From assembly GCA_023430065.1 (NCBI GenBank), contig JAEZCG010000195.1:1-62421 (forward strand): a stretch of 62,421 nt of DNA, in the 5' to 3' direction. Each line of letters opens with the position of its first letter. The stretch's first letter is position 1. This document shows positions 47,428 to 55,903 of the stretch, in pieces. Position numbers and translations under genes: made by a program. The stretch is from Pseudomonadota bacterium (lineage in GTDB: Bacteria; Pseudomonadota; Gammaproteobacteria; Burkholderiales; SHXO01). The notes beneath the pieces are model-generated. The model was not told the DNA's origin. It made no database searches and was given only the letters and a program-made list of their open reading frames with translations.

Positions 47428-48177
47428 CTACATCGTGTCGGGCTGCACGCTCATGACATGGCGCTGCGCCAGGTCGATCCAGGTGCGCTCGCTCTCGATG
47501 CTCGAGCGCATGCGCGTCGCCTGCTCGAGCAGATCGGAGAAGACGCGCTCGGCGTGACCGGAAAATCCCAGCCGGGCGAGCAACAACGCGTAGCGGCACC
47601 TCGCCTCCAGGCCCACGTACACCAGCGCAACCTCTTCGTACTCGGCCAGGGCGCGTTCGGTATCGCCGGTCCCCTCCAGGGCGCGCGCGTACAGCAGACG
47701 CGCTTCCTCGGGACGGAAGCGCGCATCCACCTTGCGCAACCGCTCGAGCGTGCGCAGTGCGCCCGTACAGTCGCCGCCATTGACCTGCGCGCGCGAAAGG
47801 CCGAGCAGGACGCTGGGATCGTCTGCGTGCGGACCGCTCAACGCGTCGGCATACAGACGTATTGCCTGCGCATAGCGGCCGCAGCGCATGTACGCGTCGG
47901 CTGCCGCGGTCTTGTTCGCGACGCTCGGGCACTGCTCGAGTGCCGCCAGCCGGTTCTGCAGTCGCAGGCGCGGGTCGACCACAGGCGCCACGTCCTTGCG
48001 ATCGGCCTCATGTGCGGCACGTGCGGCCGGCACCATCTCCAGGAGGGTGTACAGCACGCTGCCCAGCAGCGGCAGCGACAGAATCACCAGCGCCCAGAGA
48101 TAGGATCGGCCGGTGTGGTACACGTGCAGGATGCAGGCGACCTGAACGAGCGCGATGAGCAGGATCAGCAACGGCAT
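47428..48177 (-). CDS. Membrane-anchored TPR protein with PLDc_N-like N-terminus
   Basis: This 249-residue protein has two N-terminal hydrophobic segments (PLLILLIALVQVACILHVYHTG and YLWALVILSLPLLGSVLY), a pattern like the PLDc_N region of cardiolipin synthases but without the catalytic domain. A cytoplasmic TPR-like region follows (residues 75-240). An in-frame ATG at 48225 would add a basic stretch; I prefer 48177. Function unknown; it may scaffold a membrane complex. Confidence 0.8.
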   Translation of the reverse strand: MPLLILLIALVQVACILHVYHTGRSYLWALVILSLPLLGSVLYTLLEMVPAARAAHEADRKDVAPVVDPRLRLQNRLAALEQCPSVANKTAAADAYMRCGRYAQAIRLYADALSGPHADDPSVLLGLSRAQVNGGDCTGALRTLERLRKVDARFRPEEARLLYARALEGTGDTERALAEYEEVALVYVGLEARCRYALLLARLGFSGHAERVFSDLLEQATRMRSSIESERTWIDLAQRHVMSVQPDTM

Positions 48178-48347
48178 ACGGCCTCCCCGGCCACCCCGGG
48201 GCTCCACGGATATCCCTGTGTTCACAGAGCGTTGGCACTGCCCGAGGCAAAGCCTATGCCCATGGAAACCGGCGATCCGCCCGGCCCCCGGCGCGGTGCG
48301 CTAAGTGCCGATTTTCTCGGACGAAGCGCACCGATCGGTGACGCCGC

Positions 48348-49040
48348 TCAGCGGCGCAGCGGGTAGCGCTGCAGGAGCCGGAAGGGCTGTCCCGGTCCGG
48401 ACTGGACGTACAGGGCGACGTCCTCGACCCTGAGCGGTTGGGACAGGGCCGGCGCGAACCACGACGCCAGCCAGTCCGCGAGTGCTGCGCCGTCCTGCTC
48501 GTCGATGCGCCCGGTCAGCGTCAGGTGAAAACGAAACTCCTCGAAGACATACGGGTAGCCCCAGCGGGTCAGCAATGCCTCCTGGCGCGCGCTCAACCCC
48601 GCCGCGCGCCGCCGGAGCAGTTCATTTTCGTCCGGCGGTCGGCGCAGATGGTCGAGTTCCGCCACGCAGGCGTTCGCCAGTCCCGCAAGATCGGCGTCGT
48701 GCCGGACGGGCGTCAGCGCCAGGAAGCCGCCGAGGCGCGTCACCTGCAACGACGGCAGGGCAAACGCGCGCCGGGAAGCCGCCAGCGTCCTCAGGTCGCG
48801 ATCGATCTCCTGCTCGCCGGCGCCGCCCCGCAGCCGGAACGGCGGCTTGAGCGTGGCGTGAAAGCCGTAGGCGCGCGGCGCTTCGGTCAGCGCGGCGATG
48901 CGCATTGCCTCGTAGCCCGGGACCGCAGGTTGCTTGAGCGCCTCGTCGCGCGCCGGGTCGCTTCCCAGCCACTCGCAACCGAGCCGCCACAGCTGGCTGT
49001 GCGTCGACGGCGCGTAGTACACGGCATAGCGCGGTTCCAT
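48348..49040 (-). CDS. DUF1045 protein, phosphonate-associated 2H phosphoesterase-like
   Basis: This 230-residue protein has two H-x-T motifs, FHATLKPP (H61) and FHLTLTGR (H172), as in the 2H phosphoesterase superfamily. Its pattern is that of the putative phosphonate metabolism protein found in many phn clusters. It may open cyclic phosphate intermediates. It is divergent from phnM with 92 bases between, so the two probably share a promoter region. Confidence 0.87.
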   Translation of the reverse strand: MEPRYAVYYAPSTHSQLWRLGCEWLGSDPARDEALKQPAVPGYEAMRIAALTEAPRAYGFHATLKPPFRLRGGAGEQEIDRDLRTLAASRRAFALPSLQVTRLGGFLALTPVRHDADLAGLANACVAELDHLRRPPDENELLRRRAAGLSARQEALLTRWGYPYVFEEFRFHLTLTGRIDEQDGAALADWLASWFAPALSQPLRVEDVALYVQSGPGQPFRLLQRYPLRR

Positions 49041-49132
49041 CGGATTCCTTGCAGTATGATGCGGCTGGGAGGTCGGATCGGACGTGCGCGTGTGCGCCAT
49101 TCGATCGAGGCATTCCCGGAATTCTAGAAGCG

Positions 49133-50287
49133 ATGAGCCGCCTGATCACCAACGCACGCATCGTGACCGGGAACGAAGTCGTTCACGGCACGGTCGACAT
49201 CCGCGGTCGCGACATCGCCGACGTTCAGCCGGGACGCAGCATGCTGCCGCGCGCCGAGGACTGGGACGGCGACTACCTGCTACCGGGACTGGTCGAACTG
49301 CACACCGACAATCTCGAGAAGCACCTCGAACCGCGGCCCGGCGTGCGCTGGCCGGCCATGTCCGCGCTGCTCACGCACGACGCCCAGATCTCCGCCGCCG
49401 GCATCACCACCGTGCTCGACGCGATGGGCGTGGGGGACTTCGACGCGCGTTCGGTGCGCGCGATGGGATTGAAGGACATCGCCGCCGCGCTCGCCCAGGC
49501 ACGCACGCAGGGGCTGTTGCGCGCCGAGCACCTGTTGCACATGCGCTGCGAACTCGCGTGCGACAACATGCTGGAGGTGGTCGAACCGTTCCTGGCCGAT
49601 CCCACCGTGCGACTGGTGTCGCTGATGGATCACACGCCCGGCCAGCGGCAGTGGATGGACATCGAGCGATTCCGCACCTACACCCAGCGCAATCAGCGCT
49701 GGAGCGACGACTATCTGGCCGAGGTGGTGCGCGAGCGTCAGGACATGCAGGCGCGTAACGCCGGGCGCAATCGCAACGGCCTGCTGGCGCGCTGCCGTGC
49801 GCGCGCCATCCCGCTCGCCAGTCACGACGATACCGTGGTCGAGCACATCCACGAGGCGGTCGACGCGGGCATCTCCATCTCCGAGTTCCCGACGACCATC
49901 GACGCGGCGCGGGCCGCGCGCGCGCACGGCCTGGCCATCGTGATGGGGGCGCCCAACCTGGTGCGCGGCGGATCGCACTCGGGCAACGTCTCCGCACTCG
50001 ACCTGGCGCGCCTGGATCTGCTCGACTGTCTGTCGTCGGACTACGTGCCGCACGCCCTGCTGCACGGGGCCTTCCTGCTGCGTGACGAAGCCGGCTGGAG
50101 CCTTCCACGCGCAGTCGCCAGCGTGACCCGCGCCCCGGCGCGGATGGTCGGCCTGGAGGACCGGGGCGAGATCGCGCCCGGCCAGCGCGCGGACCTGCTG
50201 CGCGTGCGCGAGACGCAGGCGGTCGGCGCGACCGGCGTCGTTCCCGTACCCCTGGGCACCTGGCGGGAGTCGGACCGCATCGCCTGA
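49133..50287 (+). CDS. phnM: Alpha-D-ribose 1-methylphosphonate 5-triphosphate diphosphatase
   Basis: This 384-residue amidohydrolase-fold enzyme is PhnM: LPGLVELHTDNLEKHLEPRPGVRWP carries the first metal ligands, SHDDTVVEHI and EFPTTIDAARAARAHGLAIVMGAPNLVRGGSHSGNVSA are typical. It releases diphosphate from the ribosyl phosphonate triphosphate in the C-P lyase pathway. The genes phnGHIJKL are not in this window; DUF1045 is divergent and phnDCE follows after 112 bases. Confidence 0.94.
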   Translation: MSRLITNARIVTGNEVVHGTVDIRGRDIADVQPGRSMLPRAEDWDGDYLLPGLVELHTDNLEKHLEPRPGVRWPAMSALLTHDAQISAAGITTVLDAMGVGDFDARSVRAMGLKDIAAALAQARTQGLLRAEHLLHMRCELACDNMLEVVEPFLADPTVRLVSLMDHTPGQRQWMDIERFRTYTQRNQRWSDDYLAEVVRERQDMQARNAGRNRNGLLARCRARAIPLASHDDTVVEHIHEAVDAGISISEFPTTIDAARAARAHGLAIVMGAPNLVRGGSHSGNVSALDLARLDLLDCLSSDYVPHALLHGAFLLRDEAGWSLPRAVASVTRAPARMVGLEDRGEIAPGQRADLLRVRETQAVGATGVVPVPLGTWRESDRIA

Positions 50288-50399
50288 AGCCACCGTCCAG
50301 GTTTCCACGCAGGTCTTGATCTTGGTCAGTCCCGGCACCACCAACCCGGTAACATTGGCCAAGGGCGCCGCCCCGACTGCGGCACACACGGAGACCCAA

Positions 50400-51263
50400 G
50401 TGTTCACACGACTGCTGCGCGGCCTGATCGCGGGCCTGGCGCTCACCCTGCTCCACCTTGCCCCGGCAAATGCCCAGAAAGTGCTCAACGTGGGGCTCGT
50501 TCCGGCCGAGGATCCGCGCCTGGTCGTGAGCGACAACCAGGCCATGCTCGACCAGCTGTCCACGTCGCTGGGCATGCAGGTCAAGCCCTTCGTCGCCACC
50601 GACTACAACGGCGTGATCGAGGCGCTGCGCGCGAAGCGGCTGGACATCGCGCTGCTGGGGCCATTCTCTTACGTCCTGGCGACGAGCATCGCGCCGGTCG
50701 AAGCCTTCGTCATTCCCGAGACGCAGAAGCAGGGCCCCTCGTATCACGCCTACATCATCGCGCGGAAAGACCGGAACATCCGCTCCGTCGCCGACCTGAA
50801 GGGCAAGACGTTCGCCTTCGTCGACCCCAGTTCCACGTCGGGGCACCTGTTCCCCAAGGCGGGGTTGATCAAGGCCGGCTTCGATCCCGACAACGATTTC
50901 TCGCGGGTGATCTTCTCGGGCGGACACGACGCCAGTGCCATCGCCGTGCAGAACGGCAAGGTCGACGCGGGGGCCGTCGCCGACGCCCTGCTGGAGTCGG
51001 CCATCGCGCGCGGCATGGTCAAGCAGGACGAGATTGCCATCGTCTGGAAATCGCCTCCGATTCCCGGCGCGCCCTTCGTCATGCGCACGGATCTGCCGGA
51101 GCCTCTGAAGAAGAAACTGCGGGCGGCCTTCGCGCAGCAGAAAGACCTGCCCTGGGGGCCGAACGCGACGATCAAGCGCTGGGTTCCGGTGGACGATTCC
51201 CATTTCGACGTCGTGCGCGACACGGCGCGGCTGCTCAAGCTCGACATCAAGAAGCTGAAGTGA
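50400..51263 (+). CDS. phnD: Phosphonate ABC transporter substrate-binding protein
   Basis: This 287-residue periplasmic protein has a signal peptide (cleavage after residue 25, PANA). The PhnD pattern includes VGLVPAEDPRLVVSDN, IALLGPFSYVLAT, FVDPSSTSGHLFPKAGLIKAG and SGGHDASAIAVQNGKVDAGAVAD. The start is GTG at 50400 with GGAG eight bases upstream. It overlaps phnC by four bases. The ligand might be 2-aminoethylphosphonate, phosphonates or phosphite; sequence does not decide. Confidence 0.93.
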   Translation: MFTRLLRGLIAGLALTLLHLAPANAQKVLNVGLVPAEDPRLVVSDNQAMLDQLSTSLGMQVKPFVATDYNGVIEALRAKRLDIALLGPFSYVLATSIAPVEAFVIPETQKQGPSYHAYIIARKDRNIRSVADLKGKTFAFVDPSSTSGHLFPKAGLIKAGFDPDNDFSRVIFSGGHDASAIAVQNGKVDAGAVADALLESAIARGMVKQDEIAIVWKSPPIPGAPFVMRTDLPEPLKKKLRAAFAQQKDLPWGPNATIKRWVPVDDSHFDVVRDTARLLKLDIKKLK

Positions 51264-52021
51264 TCGAGGTTCGCGGGCTGAGCAAGCGCTACGGCGCCCA
51301 GGTGGCGCTCGATGCCGTCAGCCTCGACGTTGCCGCGGGCGAGATGGTGGTCGTACTGGGCCCCTCCGGCGCGGGCAAATCCACGCTGCTCCGCTGCATC
51401 AACCGTCTGGTGCAACCCGACGCGGGGCAGGTGCGCATCGGCGGGGAAGCGCCGCCGCGCAACCGCGAGGGCCTGCGAAACCTGCGCGCGCAGGTAGGCA
51501 TGATCTTCCAGGACCACAACCTGGTGCCGCGTCTGTCCGTGCTCAAGAACGTGCTGACCGGCCGGCTCTCCCACATGCCCACCTGGTCGTCGATCCTGCA
51601 GTTGTTCGGCGAGGAGGATCTGCGCATCGCGCACGCCTGCCTGGCGCGCGTGCAGCTGGACGATCGGGCATGGAGCCGTGCGAACCGTCTGTCGGGCGGC
51701 CAGCAGCAGCGCGTGGGCATCGCCCGCGCACTGGCACAGCAGCCACGCGCCATCCTCGCCGACGAACCGGTCGCCAGTCTCGATCCGAAGACGGCGCGCG
51801 TGGTGCTGGACGATCTGCGGCGCGCTTCGCGCGAGCTCGGCATTGCCGTGCTGTGCAACCTGCACCAGGTCGGCTACGCGATGGAGTTCGCGGATCGCAT
51901 CGTCGGCATCCATGCCGGCGCGGTGGTATTCGACGGGACGCCGAAGACGCTGGACGCTGCTGCGCTCGCGCGCATCTACCCCGGTCTCGAGCAGGCCGCA
52001 TCGCCGGAGGACGCCGCCTGA
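51260..52021 (+). CDS. phnC: Phosphonate ABC transporter ATP-binding protein
   Basis: This 253-residue ATPase is PhnC: Walker A GPSGAGKS, QDHNLVPRLSVLKNVLTGRL, signature LSGGQQQR, Walker B ILADEPVASLDP, and NLHQVGYAMEFADRI. It starts with GTG inside phnD and overlaps phnE by one base. It drives the PhnDE importer. Confidence 0.94.
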   Translation: MIEVRGLSKRYGAQVALDAVSLDVAAGEMVVVLGPSGAGKSTLLRCINRLVQPDAGQVRIGGEAPPRNREGLRNLRAQVGMIFQDHNLVPRLSVLKNVLTGRLSHMPTWSSILQLFGEEDLRIAHACLARVQLDDRAWSRANRLSGGQQQRVGIARALAQQPRAILADEPVASLDPKTARVVLDDLRRASRELGIAVLCNLHQVGYAMEFADRIVGIHAGAVVFDGTPKTLDAAALARIYPGLEQAASPEDAA

Positions 52022-52818
52022 TGCGCACCTTCATCCTGGGCAGGCCGTGGACCGCGAGGCAGTGGCTGCTGAGCGCGGCCGGTTGCGCGCTACTGCTCGC
52101 CGCCCTGGTGTGGAGTGCCCGCAGCATCGACCTGTCCATCGCCGAATTGGTGCGCGGCACCCCCTACATGGTGGATCTGGTGTCGCGGATGGTGCCGCCG
52201 AACTGGGCATTTCTGTCGCGACTCGTGCAACCGGTGTTCGAGACGGTGCAGCTGGCCGTGTGGGGCACCCTGCTGGCCATCGTGCTGGCCCTGCCGCTGT
52301 GCTTCCTCGGCGCGCGCAACCTGAGCCCGAGTCCGCTCGTCTTCCACGTCACGCGCCAGCTGTTCAACGCCGCGCGCGGCATCAACGAGATCATCTTCGC
52401 GCTCATCTTCGTCGCCGCCGTCGGGCTCGGTCCCTTCGCCGGCGTGCTGGCCCTGACGATCCATGGGGCGGGAATGCTCGGGAAGTTCTTTGCCGAGGCC
52501 ATCGAGGAAGCCGACCCGCGGCCGGTGGACGGCCTGCGCGCCACGGGTGCCAGTCCGTTGCAGGTCATCGTGTTCGCCGTGCTGCCGCAGGCGATGCCGG
52601 GATGGATCGCGGCCACGTTGTACCGGCTCGAGGTGAACCTGCGCGCCGCCACCATCCTAGGCATGGTCGGAGCGGGCGGGATCGGCTTCGAGCTCTACAG
52701 CAGCCTCAAGCTGTTCCAGTACGAGGACACGGCAGTGTGCGTCATCGTGATCCTCGCCATGGTGATGACGGCGGACTATCTGTCGTCCAGGTTGCGCGCG
52801 AGAATACTGGCGCCATAG
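52021..52818 (+). CDS. phnE: Phosphonate ABC transporter permease
   Basis: This 265-residue permease has about six hydrophobic segments and the PhnE pattern: FETVQLAVWGTLLAIVLALPL, RGINEIIFALIFVAAVGLGPFAGVLAL, and EEADPRPVDGLRATGASPLQVIVFAVLPQ (EAA loop). Its start is the last base of the phnC stop (TGATG). It is the last gene of phnDCE. Confidence 0.94.
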   Translation: MRTFILGRPWTARQWLLSAAGCALLLAALVWSARSIDLSIAELVRGTPYMVDLVSRMVPPNWAFLSRLVQPVFETVQLAVWGTLLAIVLALPLCFLGARNLSPSPLVFHVTRQLFNAARGINEIIFALIFVAAVGLGPFAGVLALTIHGAGMLGKFFAEAIEEADPRPVDGLRATGASPLQVIVFAVLPQAMPGWIAATLYRLEVNLRAATILGMVGAGGIGFELYSSLKLFQYEDTAVCVIVILAMVMTADYLSSRLRARILAP

Positions 52819-52861
52819 GCCGCGCCGGCAACAGCCGAGGTCCAGGTCTTGCGGTGACCCG

Positions 52862-53353
52862 CTACCCGGCCAGCGGCTCGCCGTCCGGCTGAAGCAGCGT
52901 GCTCTCCTCGCCGCGCAGGGCCGCGCCGAGCGTGTGCCAGGCCAAGGCGGCGCAATTGCCGCGCGAGGGCGAGGCACGCACCACGGAGAGGATGGCGAGC
53001 TGATCGGCGGCCACTTCGCTGCTCTCGGACCCCTGCGGATCACGCACCAGTTGCGTGAACGCTTGCACCATGCGCCCCGCCTCCTCCAGGGTGCGCTCGC
53101 GCACCAGGGCGGTCATGACCGAGGCCGACGCCATCGAGATGCCGCAGCACGAGCACTGGAAGGCGGCGTCGCGGATGCGCTCGCCCTCGAGCGCCAAGTA
53201 CACGGTGAAGGTGTCGCCGCACAACGGATTGATGCCTTCCGCGCGCCGGGTGGCTTCCGGCAACTCGCGGTAATTCCGGGCGTTCTTGATGTGATCCATG
53301 ATCACATCGTCGTAGATGCTGCTCAAAGGCGGACTCGGTTCTGCACTCGACAC
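52862..53353 (-). CDS. sufU: SufU-type iron-sulfur cluster assembly scaffold
   Basis: This protein of about 163 residues has the SufU cysteines: C45-G-D47, C70 in CSCCGISMASASVM and C134 in GNCAALAW. The sequence SSIYDDVIMDHIKNARNYREL matches the family's start. The start is uncertain: GTG at 53353, TTG at 53326 (nearest to the family N-terminus) or ATG at 53299 (which would remove a conserved helix). It is a lone gene, without sufS or sufBCD, and is divergent from metY. Confidence 0.85.
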   Translation of the reverse strand: MSSAEPSPPLSSIYDDVIMDHIKNARNYRELPEATRRAEGINPLCGDTFTVYLALEGERIRDAAFQCSCCGISMASASVMTALVRERTLEEAGRMVQAFTQLVRDPQGSESSEVAADQLAILSVVRASPSRGNCAALAWHTLGAALRGEESTLLQPDGEPLAG

Positions 53354-53505
53354 GGTTCGAGACCAAATTCTACTGTAGGGACCCCCATCCCTGCCGGCCC
53401 GAAAGCATCCGCAGTTATTTGGATATGAGAAACCATTCGTTCCCGGCATGAAGGCGCTGCCGTAAGGTGGCGGGTTCCCGAACAGGCAGACCAGAGGATG
53501 ACCCG

Positions 53506-54783
53506 ATGAAGCTCGAGACCATCGCCGTGCACGGCGGCTACCGACCCGACCCCACCACCCGATCGGTGGCCGTGCCCATCTATCAGACCACGTCGTACGC
53601 GTTCGACGACACCCAGCACGGCGCCGACCTGTTCGACCTGAAGGTCCAGGGCAACATCTACACGCGCATCATGAATCCCACCACCGACGTGCTCGAGCAG
53701 CGGCTCGCACTGCTCGAGGGCGGCATCGGTGCACTGGCGCTCGCCTCGGGACAGGCGGCCATCACCTACGCCCTCTTCACCATCGCCGAGCAGGGCGACA
53801 ACATCGTCGCCGCCAGCACGCTCTACGGCGGCACCTACAACCTGTTCGCGCACACCCTGCCGCAACTGGGCATCGAGGTGCGCTTCGCCGACCCTTCCAA
53901 TCCCGCAGGCTTCTTTCCGCTGATCGATGGCCGCACCAAGGCCATCTATGTCGAGGCCATCGGCAATCCAGGCGGAAACGTGGTCGACCTGCAGGCCTTC
54001 GCCGACCTGGCGCACAAGGCCGGCGTCCCACTCATCGTCGACAACACGGTGCCCACCCCCTATCTGTGCCGCCCGATCGAGCACGGCGCCGACATCGTCG
54101 TGCACTCTCTCACCAAGTACCTGGGCGGACACGGCAACAGCATCGGCGGGGAGATCGTCGACTCGGGCAAGTTTCCCTGGGCCGAGCACAAGCAGAAGTT
54201 CCGCCGGCTGAACGAACCGGACGTCTCCTATCACGGCGTGAGCTATACCGAAGCGCTGGGGCCTGCGGCCTTCATCGGCCGTGCCCGCGTGGTGCCGCTG
54301 CGCAACATGGGTGCGCCGCTATCGCCGTTCAACAGCTTTCTCATCCTGCAGGGCATCGAGACGCTCGCGGTGCGCATGGACCGGATCTGCGACAACACGC
54401 AGAAAGTCGCCGAGCATCTGTCACGCCATCGCCAGGTCACGTGGGTACGCTACGCGGGATTGAAGGAACATCCGGACTTCGGGCTTGCACAGCGCTACCT
54501 GGGCGGACGTCCGTCGGGCATCCTGAGCTTCGGTATCGACGGCGGCAAGCAGGCCGGCGCCCGCTTCATCGATGCGTTGAAGCTGGTGACGCGCCTGGTG
54601 AACATCGGCGATGCGAAGTCACTGGCCACGCATCCGGCCAGCACCACGCATCGTCAGCTCTCGCCCGACGAGTGGAAGAAGGCGGGGGTGAGCGAGGACA
54701 TGGTGCGCCTGTCGATCGGCATCGAGCACATCGACGACATTCTCGCGGACATCGAACAGGCGCTGGCAGCCGCGCGCGGTTGA
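53506..54783 (+). CDS. metY: O-acetylhomoserine aminocarboxypropyltransferase (sulfhydrylase)
   Basis: This 425-residue PLP enzyme makes homocysteine from O-acetylhomoserine and sulfide. Its length and motifs are those of MetY: KLETIAVHGGYRPDPTTRSVAVPIYQTTSY at the start, YTRIMNPTTDVLEQRLALLEGG, the PLP lysine K204 in HSLTKYLGGHG, and HPASTTHRQLSP near the end. The 150-base leader was examined for SAM-responsive riboswitch motifs and none was recognised. Followed by a repeat region. Confidence 0.94.
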   Translation: MKLETIAVHGGYRPDPTTRSVAVPIYQTTSYAFDDTQHGADLFDLKVQGNIYTRIMNPTTDVLEQRLALLEGGIGALALASGQAAITYALFTIAEQGDNIVAASTLYGGTYNLFAHTLPQLGIEVRFADPSNPAGFFPLIDGRTKAIYVEAIGNPGGNVVDLQAFADLAHKAGVPLIVDNTVPTPYLCRPIEHGADIVVHSLTKYLGGHGNSIGGEIVDSGKFPWAEHKQKFRRLNEPDVSYHGVSYTEALGPAAFIGRARVVPLRNMGAPLSPFNSFLILQGIETLAVRMDRICDNTQKVAEHLSRHRQVTWVRYAGLKEHPDFGLAQRYLGGRPSGILSFGIDGGKQAGARFIDALKLVTRLVNIGDAKSLATHPASTTHRQLSPDEWKKAGVSEDMVRLSIGIEHIDDILADIEQALAAARG

Positions 54784-54789
54784 GAGGGG

Positions 54790-54925
54790 ACGCTCAACGC
54801 TCAAACGCTCAACGCGAAGCGCGCAAAGACCGCAAAGGGACAATCGAGGAGCGTGGTACGCATCAATCGTCCGTTCGCTGCGATTTTCTTTGCGCTCTTT
54901 GCGGCCTTTGCGTTGAGCGTCGTTC
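54790..54925. repeat. Intergenic palindromic repeat, CGCAAAG family (copy 2)
   Basis: ACGCTCAACGCGAAGCGCGC with following AAAGACCGCAAAG (about 54795-54835) is inverted later as CTTTGCGCTCTTTGCGGCCT to GTTGAGCGT (54888-54920). It is related to copy 1 in the liv operon. It merges at its right end with the 50-bp tandem repeat. Confidence 0.75.
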
Positions 54926-55052
54926 AGTTGGTATCCCCGAGGACTTCCAACTGGCCTTTGCGTTGAGCGTCGTTCAGTTGGAATCCCCGAGGACTTCCAA
55001 CTGGCCTTTGCGTTAAGCGTCGTTCAGTTGGAATCCCCGAGGACTTCCAACT
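54903..55052. repeat. 50-bp tandem repeat, three copies, overlapping the end of the TPR gene
   Basis: Three units of exactly 50 bases lie at 54903-54952, 54953-55002 and 55003-55052, differing at one or two positions each (GTATCC or GAATCC; GTTGAG or GTTAAG). The third unit includes the last ten codons of the TPR gene (stop at 55024-55026), so the other two are extra copies of that gene's end plus 21 bases downstream. Confidence 0.92.
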
Positions 55053-55899
55053 CCTGCACCGACCAGTCGTATTCCAGGAACTCGGTCACGTCCGTCGCCA
55101 CGGCCGCCTCGAACGCTGCTTTCGCCTTGTCCCGTTCGCCACGGAGCAGGTACTGTTGCCCGGCGTAGAAGTAGGCCTCGCACTGCTTCATGAGGGTTTG
55201 CCGCGGGTTGCTGTCGGAGGCTGCCTCGATCGCCGCTTCCGGTTCCATCTGGCCGGCAAGCATCTGCACCACCGGCGCGGGCCACTGCTGCGCCTGGATC
55301 TGCGCCGCGACCATCCCGATCGGCCCCTGCCTGTCGATGTCGCCGCGGCGCAGGGCCAGTTCGATCCACATGACCGCGTAGACCACCTGGTCGCCCTCGG
55401 CATGCTGCAAGGCGCGCGAGAACTCCTGTGAGGCGCGGTAGAAGTCCTTCTGGTAAAAGGCGAGCCGGCCTTTCTCGCGGTACGCCGAGGCACGCTTGGA
55501 GTCCAGCCCCAGCGCCATGTCCAGGTCATGCGCGGCGGACTCGTACTCGCGCAGCTTGATGTGGGTGATCGCGCGATCCTCGTAGTACTGCGGGTTCACC
55601 TGATCGATCTCCACCGCACGCGAGAAATCCTGCAGGGCCTCGGGATACTGGAGCAGGTAGTTGCGCGCGACCCCGCGATTGCGAAACAGCTCCGCGAGAT
55701 CTCTGCCCTGTGCGTCGCCGGACTCGATGCGTGCGCTGAACTGCAGGACCATTCCCTCGTAGGCCTGCACCCGCTCCGCCCGGATCTGCTGCGCGAGATC
55801 GGACAGCGCGGGCGCGGCCATCGCCGGCAGGGCGACCGACAGCAACAGCGCGCACGCGACCGCGCGCGCCGCGCGCTTCACTCCCGACCGGCCAGGCAT
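55024..55899 (-). CDS. Exported TPR-repeat protein, NlpI-like organisation
   Basis: This 291-residue protein has a signal peptide (AARAVACALLLSVALPAMA, cleavage near residue 28). Three to four TPR units span residues 60-180 (for example LFRNRGVARNYLLQYPEALQDFSRAVEIDQVNPQYYEDRAITHIKL), and a C-terminal helical part ends in LEVLGDSN. The overall form is like NlpI but no lipobox is present. The final ten codons are part of a tandem repeat. It lies four bases downstream of the dehydrogenase gene on the same strand. Confidence 0.82.
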   Translation of the reverse strand: MPGRSGVKRAARAVACALLLSVALPAMAAPALSDLAQQIRAERVQAYEGMVLQFSARIESGDAQGRDLAELFRNRGVARNYLLQYPEALQDFSRAVEIDQVNPQYYEDRAITHIKLREYESAAHDLDMALGLDSKRASAYREKGRLAFYQKDFYRASQEFSRALQHAEGDQVVYAVMWIELALRRGDIDRQGPIGMVAAQIQAQQWPAPVVQMLAGQMEPEAAIEAASDSNPRQTLMKQCEAYFYAGQQYLLRGERDKAKAAFEAAVATDVTEFLEYDWSVQELEVLGDSN

Positions 55900-55903
55900 G
55901 CGT

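Noticed and set aside
50288..50399. A Pho box or a sigma-70 promoter before phnD
   Set aside because: No CTGTCAT-type direct repeat is present and the nearest TTG and TAACAT hexamers are 22 bases apart, too far for a normal promoter.
53354..53505. A SAM or SAH riboswitch in the metY leader
   Set aside because: I looked for the conserved cores of the known SAM and SAH classes and found no convincing match; the leader has only short potential hairpins.
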